Positions 12,841 through 24,600 of a stretch of 64,000 nucleotides of DNA are shown here, piece by piece. A program made the translations under genes and the position numbers. Below the pieces are notes generated by a model. The model was not told the DNA's origin, ran no database searches, and saw nothing but the letters and a program-made list of their open reading frames with translations. The stretch is from contig VZRS01002538.1 in the NCBI GenBank assembly GCA_013398055.1, forward strand, positions 62,001-126,000. The letters run 5' to 3'. The stretch comes from Ifrita kowaldi (lineage: Eukaryota > Chordata > Aves > Passeriformes > Cinclosomatidae). Within the stretch, counting starts at the first letter, position 1. Every line of letters starts with the position of its first letter.

Positions 12841-12868
12841 TTGTTTGTTTTCATTTTTTTTTATTTTT

Positions 12869-12940
12869 GGGGCGGGGGGGGGGTTGTTTGTTTTTTTTGG
12901 GGGTTTGGTTGGTTGGTTGGTTGGTTGGTTTTGTTGGGGG
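12869..12940 (+). repeat. G-run and (TTGG)n simple repeat
   Basis: The plus strand is almost entirely G and T. It has G4 (12869-12872), G10 (12874-12883), G5 (12899-12903), six perfect TTGG units (12905-12928) and G5 (12936-12940). The spacing allows G-quadruplex formation. A short open frame here is just the repeat translated. Confidence 0.9.
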
Positions 12941-15900
12941 TTGCCCCTGGGAGTGCCCCATTCCCTCTCAACTTACTGCTTTTTACCACTGCCTACACTA
13001 AAGGGATTGCTGGGTTCTGAGCCTTGCTGTCCTTCCCCATTCCTTGGGCAGCTGCTACCCTGCCACCAGACAGCTGGCAGCGACATCAGGAGCATTTCTG
13101 GCACCCCTGGAAGGTCTCTGCTGCTGTGTACAACGGAGCAAACAGGGGCATAAAAGGAGCTGATGGACTGACAAGCTCTGCCCTTCCAGGAAATGCTGCT
13201 CTGAAGCATCCCATCAAATAGGATTTAATAACAGCAGGTCGATATCACCCACCTTGCCAGAGAATGAATCCTCCAGCCTTTGTGAGGGCTATCAGGGACT
13301 GAGAGCAGGGGCTGTCTTTTATTCAGGATGTGGTGACAGAGTCCTGATATGGAGTCTATAAAGTTGTGTCTTCAAATTTATGTTTTCCAGTGACAGATTC
13401 CTTTCATGAGGCTTTTCAAGACTGAAAATGGGGGGGAAGAAAGTGAAATTGTTAAATAGCAGTAATTAAAAATACAGGCAGCTCATAAAACCAAAATCAG
13501 GGGTGAAATTATTGGTTGTTGTTATTTAAGGGAGCAACAAAATGGTTTTCTTGCATTTTTTGCAACATATTTTTTCTTGTATGTCAGAGAAAGCCACTCG
13601 AAATACGCCAAAGAAGTTCCAACATGAAAGGGGGAAATGATGTATAAAAAAACCTTAACTCCTACAGTAACTGCTCTCAAAAATAAACTATTAGAGAAAT
13701 GTGATAACTCATATCATTAGCATAATAATTTCACGTTCTACAGGATAGAGAATAAGTCTGTTAATAATTCTTAATAATTGTGTTTCTAAAAGTAAATTTT
13801 CAGAGTATTAGAATAAAAAGGCTGAAGTTTGTTAAAATGTAATTAAATATTAGGAGAACTTTGTGTTTCAGGCAAATAGCCCTGGATTGAACAGAAGATG
13901 TGGAACGATGTTATCACCAGGGAGCTGTTTGCTACTGTTTGAATGAAAGGTATTTTTATTCACTTGAAATAGACTAACAGTCAAGCACTATTAATTCTGT
14001 CCAGTGAGCAGGCTTAAAGCAGAACCACACAACAAAATGCAATGATTCTCTGGGTCACAAAACACCATTATTTGTCTTAGTTTCCAAATAACTTTTACAA
14101 AAAACACCCACTTTTAAAAAGAAATATAAATTTTTCTATTGAAAAAAGTTGCGTTTTGAAACTTTGCCTAGAATTGTTACTGATAGAAAATGGTGAGGTA
14201 AGCAGAATTTTAATAAAAGAAAATTCTGAGGCCGTGTGAGAGTAACTGGTGGTGCCCAAATATTCTGGGCATGGTTAGAAAAATGTGCCCAAAAACAAAT
14301 ACAAGGAAAAATGATGGGTGAGGGGATCATGGTTCAGAAAATCTTATCTGAATGCAAAGGTGAGGTGATACCATGAATTTGCACTCAAAGCAGATCAATC
14401 ATTCTTCCTGAAAAGACAGCTCAATAATGTTTGCCAGACAAGCTTGTGGAAATTTACATTTGTCACCATTAAAACAACTTGGTTAAATGTCCTTGTAAAC
14501 GTCTGCATCCTTTTCAGCACTGAAAATAACTGTAATTTCAGTTATGAGTATTTTTTCTTGAGTCAGTGTAAAGTTACCTGTGGTGAGTAAATAAACAATG
14601 CTGGTGAGAGCAGAGGTACCAGAGGAGAGCCACACACCACAGACTTCCCTTCCATTATCTCTACGATCTCATGAGTAGGGGAAATACAGAGACATATTTA
14701 ACTCACTTCTAAATATTCCAAAGGGGGGAAAAAAAGAGCTTGAATTATTTAAATTTTTCTTTTCACACTTTTCCTTTGTGCTTTTTTTCAAGAATATTTT
14801 TCCTATTTTTTTCAGAATTATCTAATTGCACAATTTTATTTTGATGTTAATGTAAATAAACCCCCCTCCCCAAGCTGTTTCTCTAGCTAAGAACACAGCT
14901 GTAAAAGTAAATTATAATTCTGCAGACCCTAAGGGGTTTTCAGTAAATTTCCAATGTTCTTAAGAGGTATTTTTTTCCCCCAGAAATAAAGTAAAAACCA
15001 ATTTATAGTGCAGCTCCTTTGGTTGTTTTCAGCAGCTTTTCTACTTGCATTCCCTGTATTTACTGGAGATCAAATAGTGACATAGATTTTGAGACTTTGG
15101 TTTGCAGAGTACGAGCCAGGTAAGAAATCTGTTATCTATTAAGTCGTGCCCTATAGTTCTGAATGCTCTGAAATAATGAGCTTTTAAAGTCTCCTAGTGC
15201 TAAACAGAACGGGTGCATGATCCCGAAGGTCTGTGCAAATGTTACTGCTTGAGTACCTCCAGAACGTCTCTAATTACCTACCAAGTGCCACAGAGGAGAA
15301 TTTGTACTTATCCTTTACCTGGGGTGAAGGCTATGACAATTCCTGAAAATTTTTTTCAGTTCAGTTGACTTTTTTTCTTTAATATTATTCAAGTTAACAC
15401 AAGACGCTGTAGAAAATTCTGCTTCCAGCTTGTGATTTGCACTCGCAGTAACATCTCCAATTCAGTGTGAAACTGTACCTTATACTCCAGGTATTTAAGG
15501 ATGCATGAGGCTGGACTCCTTTTCAATTGGTCTGGAGCCAATTTGTACAATTTCTTTTTTTTTTTTCCTCTTACTGTAAGTCTTTTCTTTTTCTTATGTC
15601 ATTTCCATCTAACTTTGCAAGTGGCTCCGACTTGGTTTGGGATTGACCCTGAATTGTCCTCTTTACTCCCCATGGACTTTCATGTGGAGAGCAGGTTGTT
15701 CCAGGATTCGTAAATAGTTTTAAAGAGGTTTCTGGACATGGAAATAGTGTAAAATCATGTGAGAAGTATTAAAAATGCTTTTCTGTTAAATTCTCTTATG
15801 ACATAGGTAAGGTTGCACTGCCTTTTCATGTCTTTATTTCTTCATATTTTATCTTGATGCCTTCTACCTCTTTTCCCCCTTATCCTGACCACACTCACCA

Positions 15901-18162
15901 CACTAGAGATGAAGGCTCAGATGTTGTGTATGTACTAGATCTGTGGGATTGAGCACAGCAAAACATGGAAGCTCAGATCCAAGTGGTCATTATGATGCCC
16001 ATGTCTTTAATATTTCTCACTTAGAAAAACCAAAAACTTCATTGGGAATTCAGCTCATTCAACACTTTGGCTGCCAACTCTTGCTTTGGTTTTTTTTGTT
16101 ATTTTTTTTTCTCAGTGCACCAACAATCACAGCATAATCACTGAGAATCTCCTCCTTCAGCTGAAAAGAAAGGATACAAAATCATATTAAACACATAAAC
16201 CCAGAAATGCTGAAGTGCAAGTGTTAAACTTGAGTAATCAAGGGTGTTTTATGTTTGACTGAAAGTCTCCTAGCATTATTATTGCTGTTATTACAATAAT
16301 ACACAATCATTAGAAATACATTATAAATAATACATTATGAGAATGATAAATCTCTTTTCCTTAAATGACAATGTATTTGTTTGAACAGTTTAGGGGTTTC
16401 ACCAGTATTTGTAGAACACAGAAGAGAAAAGGGGAAAGGAATAAAAAGGGGAAATGTTTGGGGTTTTTTTTTTTTTTCAGGTCAAATTTAATACATTAAA
16501 AAATATCCATAAATCAATCACTTTTCTCAGTGGCAAAAAGTGAACATATAAGTACCTTTTCAGAAGAGGTAATTGCCAGGCAAACCCCACTGTATTCAAG
16601 GATGAGGAACAACCTGCTAATCAAGACATGATTGATGTTTGTTTGGGCTTATTTTCAGCTCATTAAAATGACATTAACAGTCTTGGGGACGTGCCCCGGG
16701 TGTGCTCTGCAATTTTCTTGCCACTCTGGCCCATCAGGCCTCCAAGGGCAGCTTGGAAACCCAACTGCCACGCGTGGGGCTGGCTGTGCCCAGTGTTGTG
16801 CCCCATCTCTGTGCACAGGGGACCGGGCATCGGGATGTATTCACAGTTCAGTTTCCTGTGCCTGTGAATTTGGCACTCACCACATTTGCTGCCCATCCAG
16901 CATAATCTGGAGTGAACAGAAACTTTAGTCATGTCTAAAGCTGCTGTTGGCTCTCATTGAAGAGAACAGTGGGAGTCTTGCTGGCTCCAGGACAGCAGCA
17001 TTAGTCTGAGGCTCTGAAAATTAAAGGACTTCACTTAGAAAATCTTCCCCTTGACATCCAAAAGTCCAGGTTTCCTACCTTGGATTTATGGAGTAAAGCG
17101 TTTCAAACACTTTCTCTCCTGTAGACCATTTCCTTCAGAATACAGCCAGGGATAATCAGAGCCTGTGACAACACCTCTGCTCAAATGACAGGGAGAAAAG
17201 CTGCCCAAAATGTGTGAACACCGTAGCTAAAAACATTTTCATTTGCCATATATCACGGAAAAAGCAATCTGATCCTGCCTGTCAGAGAAAATAAAATGCA
17301 TTAGGAAACTGTAAAATCATTTGCCTTAAGTGGTTTGCCACTATAATAGTGATGCAGTTTTCTTTAATTCAATCACCAAACCGCTGCCTTAATCTCGCTC
17401 ACCTCGGTGATACAGCACTTCTGCAGAGAACAGGTCAGAGCAGCCCGTGCCAGACTGGTCGAGCTAATCAAATTATTAATGGTGACTTTTTCTCTTCCTA
17501 TCCTCTAGGAAGATAAACACTTTTCCCTCCTTTTACTCAATTCTTCTGGGGACTTTCTTTTTTTCTAAAAGCTCTTTTAATTAGCACGAGGTTGGCCGTG
17601 TCAGCTGCTTTCAACAATCCTTCTGCATGTTGTGGAAGGAATAAGTAACTGATAAAACATACAGACTGTAGCCACAGGCACTTTGAGTTTAGGTGGGGTT
17701 TTTTTTTAATACTTTCAAGCTATACAATGTACCTTATTTAACTTTTAAAATATTAACAACTTTACATATATTTCCCAAAGGCACTGTATCAAAAGTTGCA
17801 ATCTACACTGGATGTAGTCTAAATCCTTTTGATATCCCCACTCAAGCATATTGCAGCTGAGTTTTAATGTCTGGGTTTGCTTTCCAAGGGAGTTTACAGG
17901 TGGTTTGCTGGTCATGTGTGGCACGTGGAAGATCGACAGAGACAATTAGGAGGCTGGAGGAGAGGGTCATTTCAGCCCCTGAAGGCTTTGTGAATGGGTA
18001 GGCTGGCTCCTCTGGATCCCCAGCTGGCACCAGTGTCGCTTTGCTGATTTAATGCGGATAAAGTGCAGAGCCAGTTTGTCCTGCAGCGCACGTGAAGAGG
18101 AAATGTGTAAAGACAGTAGCTGGCTGTGGTGGAGGGGAAACCTTTCCTCTGTACTTACACAT
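12941..18162. other. non-coding DNA, 5.2 kb
   Basis: No gene or repeat family recognised. It includes homopolymer runs (for example T14 at 16464-16477) and, at about 17255-17640, a stretch with CpGs and a paired homeodomain-type site (17465-17475) that is a candidate conserved element. The open frames at 16632-16932 overlap on opposite strands and look like chance. Confidence 0.5.
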
Positions 18163-18414
18163 ACAGCCTCAAGCTGTGCCAGGAGAGGTTCAATTTGGAT
18201 ATTAGGAAAAAAAAACCTCCACTGGAAGGATAGAACATGCTGCCCAAGGAAGTGGTGGAGTCACCATGACTGGAAGTGGTCAGAGAACATGGAGAGGTGC
18301 CACAAAGGGACATGTTTTAGTGCTGGGCCTGGCAGTGCTGGGTTCATGGTTGGACTTGATGATCTTAGAGTGCTTTTCCAACCTTAATGATTCTCTGATC
18401 CCATGATTCTATGG
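18163..18414 (+). repeat. CR1 LINE 3' end, full terminus
   Basis: Plus-strand CR1 3' untranslated region. In order it has the 'ccaggagaggttc' block, 'ggatattaggaaa', 'gctgcccaaggaagtggtgg', 'agtcaccatgactgg', 'gttggacttgatgatctt', 'ttccaaccttaatgattct' and the terminal ATGATTCTATGG. It is 5'-truncated with an intact 3' end. The 111-codon open frame at 18052-18387 only runs through this untranslated repeat. Confidence 0.95.
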
Positions 18415-20823
18415 ATGACAGGCTGGGATCCCACATCATAAGTGAGGAGAGACAAGCCCTCCATCGGTGCAGTCTCTGAGGAGACTGTACAACAGTTTTG
18501 CAAAGTTTTTCTGTAAAAAGGAACACCTGTGCTCAAACTTGCAGAGATTTAAGTCCAGATGGATTTTCTAATTCACGTGCCTAATTTTAAATGCACTTTA
18601 TTTTTCCTCATTTTAAACCAATGTAATTTCTCCTTTTGATTTTCTCCCACTGGCTGTACTTTACAGCTGTGTTTGCTTCTTGTCCCGAGTGCCCTCTTCG
18701 ATTGCCAAGGCTGCCATGCCCCCGTGACTCACAGCTAATTTCACAAAACACAGAGCTGAAAAGGCTTTAACCCCGTGGCACGTGGAAGTGAATAGAAAGG
18801 AAAATAGAGAACAAAAAACCCCCATCAGTTCCACCCTAAGACATCAGAGAGGCAAAGGATCAGGAAAATGCACATCAGGGCCTTTCAGATAAAGAAACCC
18901 TTAAATTGCTGCTGTAGCTCCTCTGTTGTAGTTTGGGGCTTTTTTCCTTATGAACTGAAAAGCTGATACCACAAGAGGGAGAGACAGGGACGGTTTTCCA
19001 CTTTCCTTTGTGATTTTCCCTTCCTCTGCAGGTCTGACCTCGGGACTTAAAAAAAGACCTCAGGAAGCAAAGTCACTTCTGTGGATGGACTTGGCTGATG
19101 CAGGAGTCAAGAAGTAAATAGAGCAGCAGTTGTTGAGCTGCAGGAGATGTTGGGAATCCTCATACATTCATATTCTTCTGCTCAGAGGAAGATTTCATCT
19201 TCCATGGCTCCACCAACAAGTATAGAGTTATTGGAGCTGGCTAAAATAAATTATGTTTGTAAATTTGGACTGATATTGAGTTGGTTTAGCTGCAAGAGTT
19301 TCATTTGAACTTCTTGCCCTCTACACTCATTTATATCCACATGTGCAAACCGGTGCACTAAATCTAATTTCATTTAATTTTTCCAAGAAGCAGATAACCT
19401 AAACCCATTACATTTCAATTTGGCTTGTTTATTCATCTGTTTAAGATGCATGGAGATGACATACAAAGATAGTTAAGATTAATGAGTAGCTGATTAGTAG
19501 TTGAGTTCGCATATGGAAACAAAGCACCTGAAATAATTGCAGCAGGAAACTCATGACATTTATTTTAATTGGTATGGGATGGTTTTGTTTGTTTTTGTAA
19601 GGACCAGACTGCTTACAAAGCCATTTCCCTTGTGCCTCTGAAATAAAACACAGAAGTGACCTTAATCCAAGAGAATGTGGTAGACACAGAAGTCAGAAGT
19701 GATTCTGGTGAATTTTTCATTTAAATTATTAAAAAGGTAAAGACCTATTAAAAAGGTCTTTATTTTCAAAAGCATATAAACATCAGGTTAGCTTTCGGTA
19801 TCTCCTTATCTTTACTATCCTGAATTTTGGCCAGAGAGAGATGTAAGCACAACAGCAGTCAAGAGGATCAGATAATTTTTTCATTTGATTTAAGTAAACA
19901 TCAACTCTTAAAGAAAAGAAAAGTAGAGCTTATTTAAATTAATGGATAACACTGAAATTTTACAAAATGGGTACAAGCTCACCAAGGAATAGCTTTAAGC
20001 TGGTGAATAGAAGAAAGTTTACAAATGTCAGATGAAGTGAGACTATTACAAAAACTGCAATTGGGAAAAATAATCCTCAGGAGGTGATAGAATTTGAGAA
20101 AATTGTGATAGAACAGTCACCTGTGGTACCAGCAGAATGGCTCAGTGTCCTAAAAAGTGTCTTCCAACCAACCCCTGAGGGCTTTGAAAAGTGGGTCAGA
20201 GCCTAAAACACGCTTTCATATCACCCACATGTCACATAGCTGGTTTCCAGGATAAATTAGTTTCTGATAAACCACTCCTTAATTTCCTCCTACCAAATGG
20301 TAGCATCTCTACTTTGTGAGGGCTCCTGTTGATTCCTGTGGCTCTGTTGGACTGACAGTTCTAAATTCTGCAGTTATGGTGATTTATATGCATGAGAAAG
20401 AAAATCAGTGAGAAAGTCACTTCTTTTCCTGGTGATTTTTAAAACCGTTCCTAAAAGCATTGGTGGCAGACACAGCCTGTCAGTGTTGGCCAGCTCAGAG
20501 ACCACTCAGCCTGTGGATCATTTCTCACCCTTGTTGTTTGGGGATTGTGTTCTGAGAGGCCCCTGGCCTCTGCACAATGAGCGAATTAGTAAATAGTTGA
20601 CTGGAAAACTATGATTTTCTTTTTTTCCTTTCAATTCTTCTTCTTGGTTCTTGCAATGAAATATAATTCAGCATCCCATGATGGTTTGATCCATGCATGA
20701 AGCCTCAGAATGGATCTTAGTTCTTTTGCAGTAGAGAGGTTCCCACTCTTAGCTGGAACACAACAAACTGTGCTCACACAAGTAATTTCTCATAATATAA
20801 ATAAAAACTCTTGGAATTTACAG
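18415..20823. other. anonymous non-coding DNA
   Basis: No gene supported. A splice-bounded short frame at 19032-19113 and a 9-bp hairpin at 19738-19762 are noted under findings. Confidence 0.55.
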
Positions 20824-20849
20824 TCTCCTCTCCTCTCCTCTCCTCTCTC
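20824..20849. repeat. (TCTCC)n microsatellite
   Basis: Four perfect TCTCC units followed by a degenerate TCTCTC end. The plus strand is pure pyrimidine. Confidence 0.9.
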
Positions 20850-23800
20850 GAACACTTGTACACTTGTCTTGTGCTGGTACAGTACCAATTTTCCTCAGTA
20901 GGCTGATGGACACACGATTTACTAATCCAGAGTCCTCTAAAAGTGCTCCTTCATTTCTGCACAGTCAAAACGACCACCAACCACTTGTTTGGCTTCACAG
21001 AGGCTTTGCTTCCAGAATTGCTGTTTTAGTCCAACAGGCACTAAACCCCCCTTGTCCTTGGGTGAATTTGATGACATTCCAATGGAGTAAGTGTCATTTT
21101 CTAGGAGAAGTTTCATTTGCATTCCCAGTGATGCTGGGTTTCTAACCTTTCCAGAGTAATGTCTAATCATTATTAATGGTGAATTATTGTCTTTGAAAGA
21201 AAAGGGAATGATTTAATGTGGTAAAGATTACGTGGTCTAGTGAATAAATCAGACACTGATGGGGCAAAGACATAATGCTACTTTTCCCTTTCTTTTGTTT
21301 TAACAGGTTTCTTGAGTCAGCTGTTGAATGTTTCCAAATGTGGGTGAAATTAGTCCCTTATAAAGAATTTTCACTGTTAAGATACCTCTGCTTCTAAATT
21401 CTTAAATCCTAACCCTCCACACCACATCCGTTCTGAGCATATAAATGGTTCTCTGAGAGCCCTTGGCCATAGTTTCTACTTTGTGAATTTTTCTGAGCAT
21501 TTGGAGATAGGAGAAGAGCCCATCAGAAGCAGTTGGGGGCACCCCTTTTATTCATTCAGAAGCCCCACCCAGAACACCTAAATTACCACTAGCAATTTAT
21601 CCAGACTGGTATTTGCCGGAATGCTTTGATATCAGCCTGTTCTCTGACAGCCTTGGCAATTCCCTGATCACGATGCAAATGAAATTAGCAACAATAAAGG
21701 GTGTAGGACAACATCTCACCTTCTGAAAGAATCAGCTGCCTTCAGGCTAATTATTTTTGTGGTAAAAGTCAGTCTTGATAAGGATCCTAAAGGAAGAGAA
21801 GGTAGATACACACAGTGGCTTTTTGTGGGTAGGAGACAGCATGACAAAAAGAAAAGTGTGGGTAAATAAAGTCAAGATGAACCGATTCGTTGGACCAGGA
21901 ACACAGAAATAAGAAACAGTATTGATGTCAAATGAATGGAGAAAAAGAATATGCAACTTTCAGTTCTTTCAGAATTTATATGGAAAGTAGACGAAAAGCT
22001 AATTACATCTCTTTTGTTTTTCTCATACATGCATGATAAATATATTATTTATCATTAACTTGGTGCAAGCGTATTTCTCCTGAATATTTGGTAAACCTGA
22101 ATTGGAAGTCAGAGGAGGCTGGGGCACTGTAAAGTACAAGGTGTTACCTTCATTTTAAATGTAATCCTGGACCACTAACAATTTTATGTCTGCTGTATTT
22201 GGGAGTATTGGCAATTCTGCCTTAGGCTCTCCTCTTTAAAGAGCTGATGACTCGTCAGAAAGACTTAGGTTTAAAGCTCACCTGAAAACTTAAAAAAGCA
22301 GGAGGTCAGACATGAATCAGGTGAGGAAATTTGCACTGCCAATCTTCCATTTTTGATGGTACTTATGATTGGCAAGTCATGCTGGAAAATGAGGAGCACT
22401 TTTTGCCAGAGGCAAAAGAAAAAGTGCTGAGCTGGAGGGTAAATCTGGGGGATGGGAAAAAAAAAAAGAGGAAACAGAGAAAAACCAGTTAACTTTGATA
22501 AGTGCAGAAGACCCTTTTCAATACCCTGACTTGAAATCCTGTTAGACCTTTTCTGGACTGGATTGTAGAGATGGAAAACTGGACTGTTTGGGAAGATTAG
22601 GGAATTGTTTCCAGGATGAAGAAGAGCTGGTTTGTGGCTACTCTGGAACTGGGCTGATATGACCTTCGTGGCTTTATAGGTAGAGTGGGAAGCAGGTACT
22701 TTGGGAGCACCACAAAAGCCTGTTTTTATTAGAAAGACACAGTCTTGGTGCCGTGAGTAGGGTTGAGAGTTGTGAGACAGCAGAGGATGCTCCAAGACTG
22801 TGGAGACATCACCAGGCAAAGAGAAGATTCAGGAAAAAAAAAAAAAAAAAGAGGGGAGTTTTTTTCATCAATAGTGTTTATTACTCTTTCTGGAAAATTA
22901 TGAGTATCTTAGATTTAGCACTGTCTGCCTTTCATGATAATACAACAGAAAACAGTTTCTCTTAATTGCTGTAATGTATTGCCCTAATCATTGCAATGTT
23001 CCTGGGCAAAGTTTATTGGAGTACAAATGTTTTCTTTAGCAAGGAATAAAGGATTTTGATTTATTTCCACTCTGCCTGCAATGGTTTTGGAAAATCTTTT
23101 TTCTGACTGTAATCTGTGAACTTGGTTGGGGATTTTTTTCTTCTGAATCTTCTTTTGTCTGTGGAAGTGCAGACTGTGATTTGAGGCTAAAGTTGGATCT
23201 TCCAGTGGAAAAATTGGGTAAAAACCATCCCGGATGGCTTTGTATCCTGCACAGTAACTGTGGCCATGGAAAGATCAGGAAGCTTTGGAAGTCTCCGTTC
23301 TTTTCCTAAAAATTTCGTCAAAGCTGACAGAACCCAGTGAAATTGTTAGTTTTGACAGACCAACATGTTTTGCTGAAAATGTTCTGGAAGTTCTACTTCT
23401 GAGTTGGTAAAAGAGAGAAGAAAAAAAAATCAATTTTCTTTCTGAAAAAGGTAATTATACACTATACTTTTCAATGCATTGTTTTCTGAAAGTGATGTAA
23501 TTCTTCCGGGGAGGTCTTTCTGAATTATGGTGATCATTTTAGCACAATGGAAACTAAACTGCTCAGTGTTTCACTGAAAGGGATTGGGTGGCTGTTTCCT
23601 AGGAAACAGGAAAGAAAGGGTTTGGGTGTCTCTTAAAATGTAAAATACACACATTCACACAGTGTTAGAGTCACATGGTGAAAAGATGTGCCATAGATAG
23701 TGTAATCACTGCTGGAAACGCCAAAGAATGGCACGCAGGTTTTCTGGAAAACCTCAAAGTCTTCCTTATTCCAGAACCTGAAAGTTAATATTTCTTCCAA

Positions 23801-24484
23801 TGATCGAAATTTACAAAGGACTGGAACTAAAGCCCGGGTGGAAGAAAAAAAAAAAAAGCCTCTTCCCTTAAAATACAAACAACAGAATTGGACTTAAGAG
23901 AGTGTCTGGATATTTCAGGCAGAGTAGCACTGATGTGCAGCAGAAGAGAAGGCTCCCTGGTGGTCTGGGCTTGATGCAAGAAGGGAAAAGTGTGAGAAAA
24001 CAGCAGAAAAGCAGAGAAGTAGAAGAGGGAAAAACTTCAGGGAGTCAGGCTTGTGCTCCTGCTGCAGTCAGGGAAGCAGAGGGGTGAAGGCAGAGACTTC
24101 TCAATAGAGCATCTCTTTAGGAAAACACTTTCCAACTTGTTATAGCTCCTGTCTCAGGGACAGCAACAACAGCTGCCAGGCACATTCTCCAGGGCACTGG
24201 GATAAGAAAAGTGAGCTGCAGAACCCTGGCTGTCTCACTGCCCATGGCAGCTCCCTGCTGTGACTCTGCCTCAAGCTAGACTTTGATCTGCACCCAAAAG
24301 TGTGCTGCCTGTAGTTAGGCCTATCACAGAGCAAGCCAGAGCATTCAGGTAGAAACCTGTGAAGAATGGTTAGAACAAAACCTCCGGTGACATCCTGCAA
24401 AGGGGTGTCTGTTTTTGCAGAGTACTCAAAGCTTTCCAGTTCCACCTCACTTTTACAGTTGCTGCTGAGCAGTGTTTGCACTAA
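20850..24484. other. non-coding DNA, 3.6 kb
   Basis: Contains the longest open frame of the window, 182 codons on the minus strand at 22271-22819. I recognise no domain in it, the codons look like unselected sequence, and there are no splice or promoter cues. It ends near A17 (22834-22850). A POU octamer (ATGCAAAT, 21673-21680) with a SOX-like word close by lies in a possible conserved element at 21580-21760. Confidence 0.5.
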
Positions 24485-24600
24485 GCCAAGGCCAGGTTGG
24501 ATGGGGCCCTGATCTAGTGGGTGGCATGTCCACGGCAGAGGGGTTGAAATTGGGTGATATTTATCAAATACCAACACAAACCATTCTATGATTCTGTGAT
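24485..24600 (+). repeat. CR1 LINE 3' end
   Basis: Plus-strand CR1 3' end with 'aaggccaggttggatgggg', 'gatctagtgggtggcat', 'ggcagaggggttg' and the terminus CCATTCTATGATTCTGTGAT. The middle block where CR1 usually reads 'aaggtcccttcc' is degenerate here. Confidence 0.93.

Noticed and set aside
16464..16480. T14 followed by CAG as a splice acceptor
   Set aside because: The sequence after it is AT-rich and closed by stops, with nothing exon-like.
18052..18387. 111-codon plus-strand open frame
   Set aside because: Most of it runs through the 3' untranslated part of a CR1 LINE.
22271..22819. 182-codon minus-strand open frame, the longest in the window
   Set aside because: No recognisable domain, no splice or promoter context, and a proline/serine/phenylalanine-rich composition expected from unselected AT-rich DNA. 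A frame of this length is not surprising in 64 kb on two strands.
22834..22850. A17 as the tail of a processed pseudogene
   Set aside because: No recognisable coding sequence upstream and no flanking target-site duplication found.
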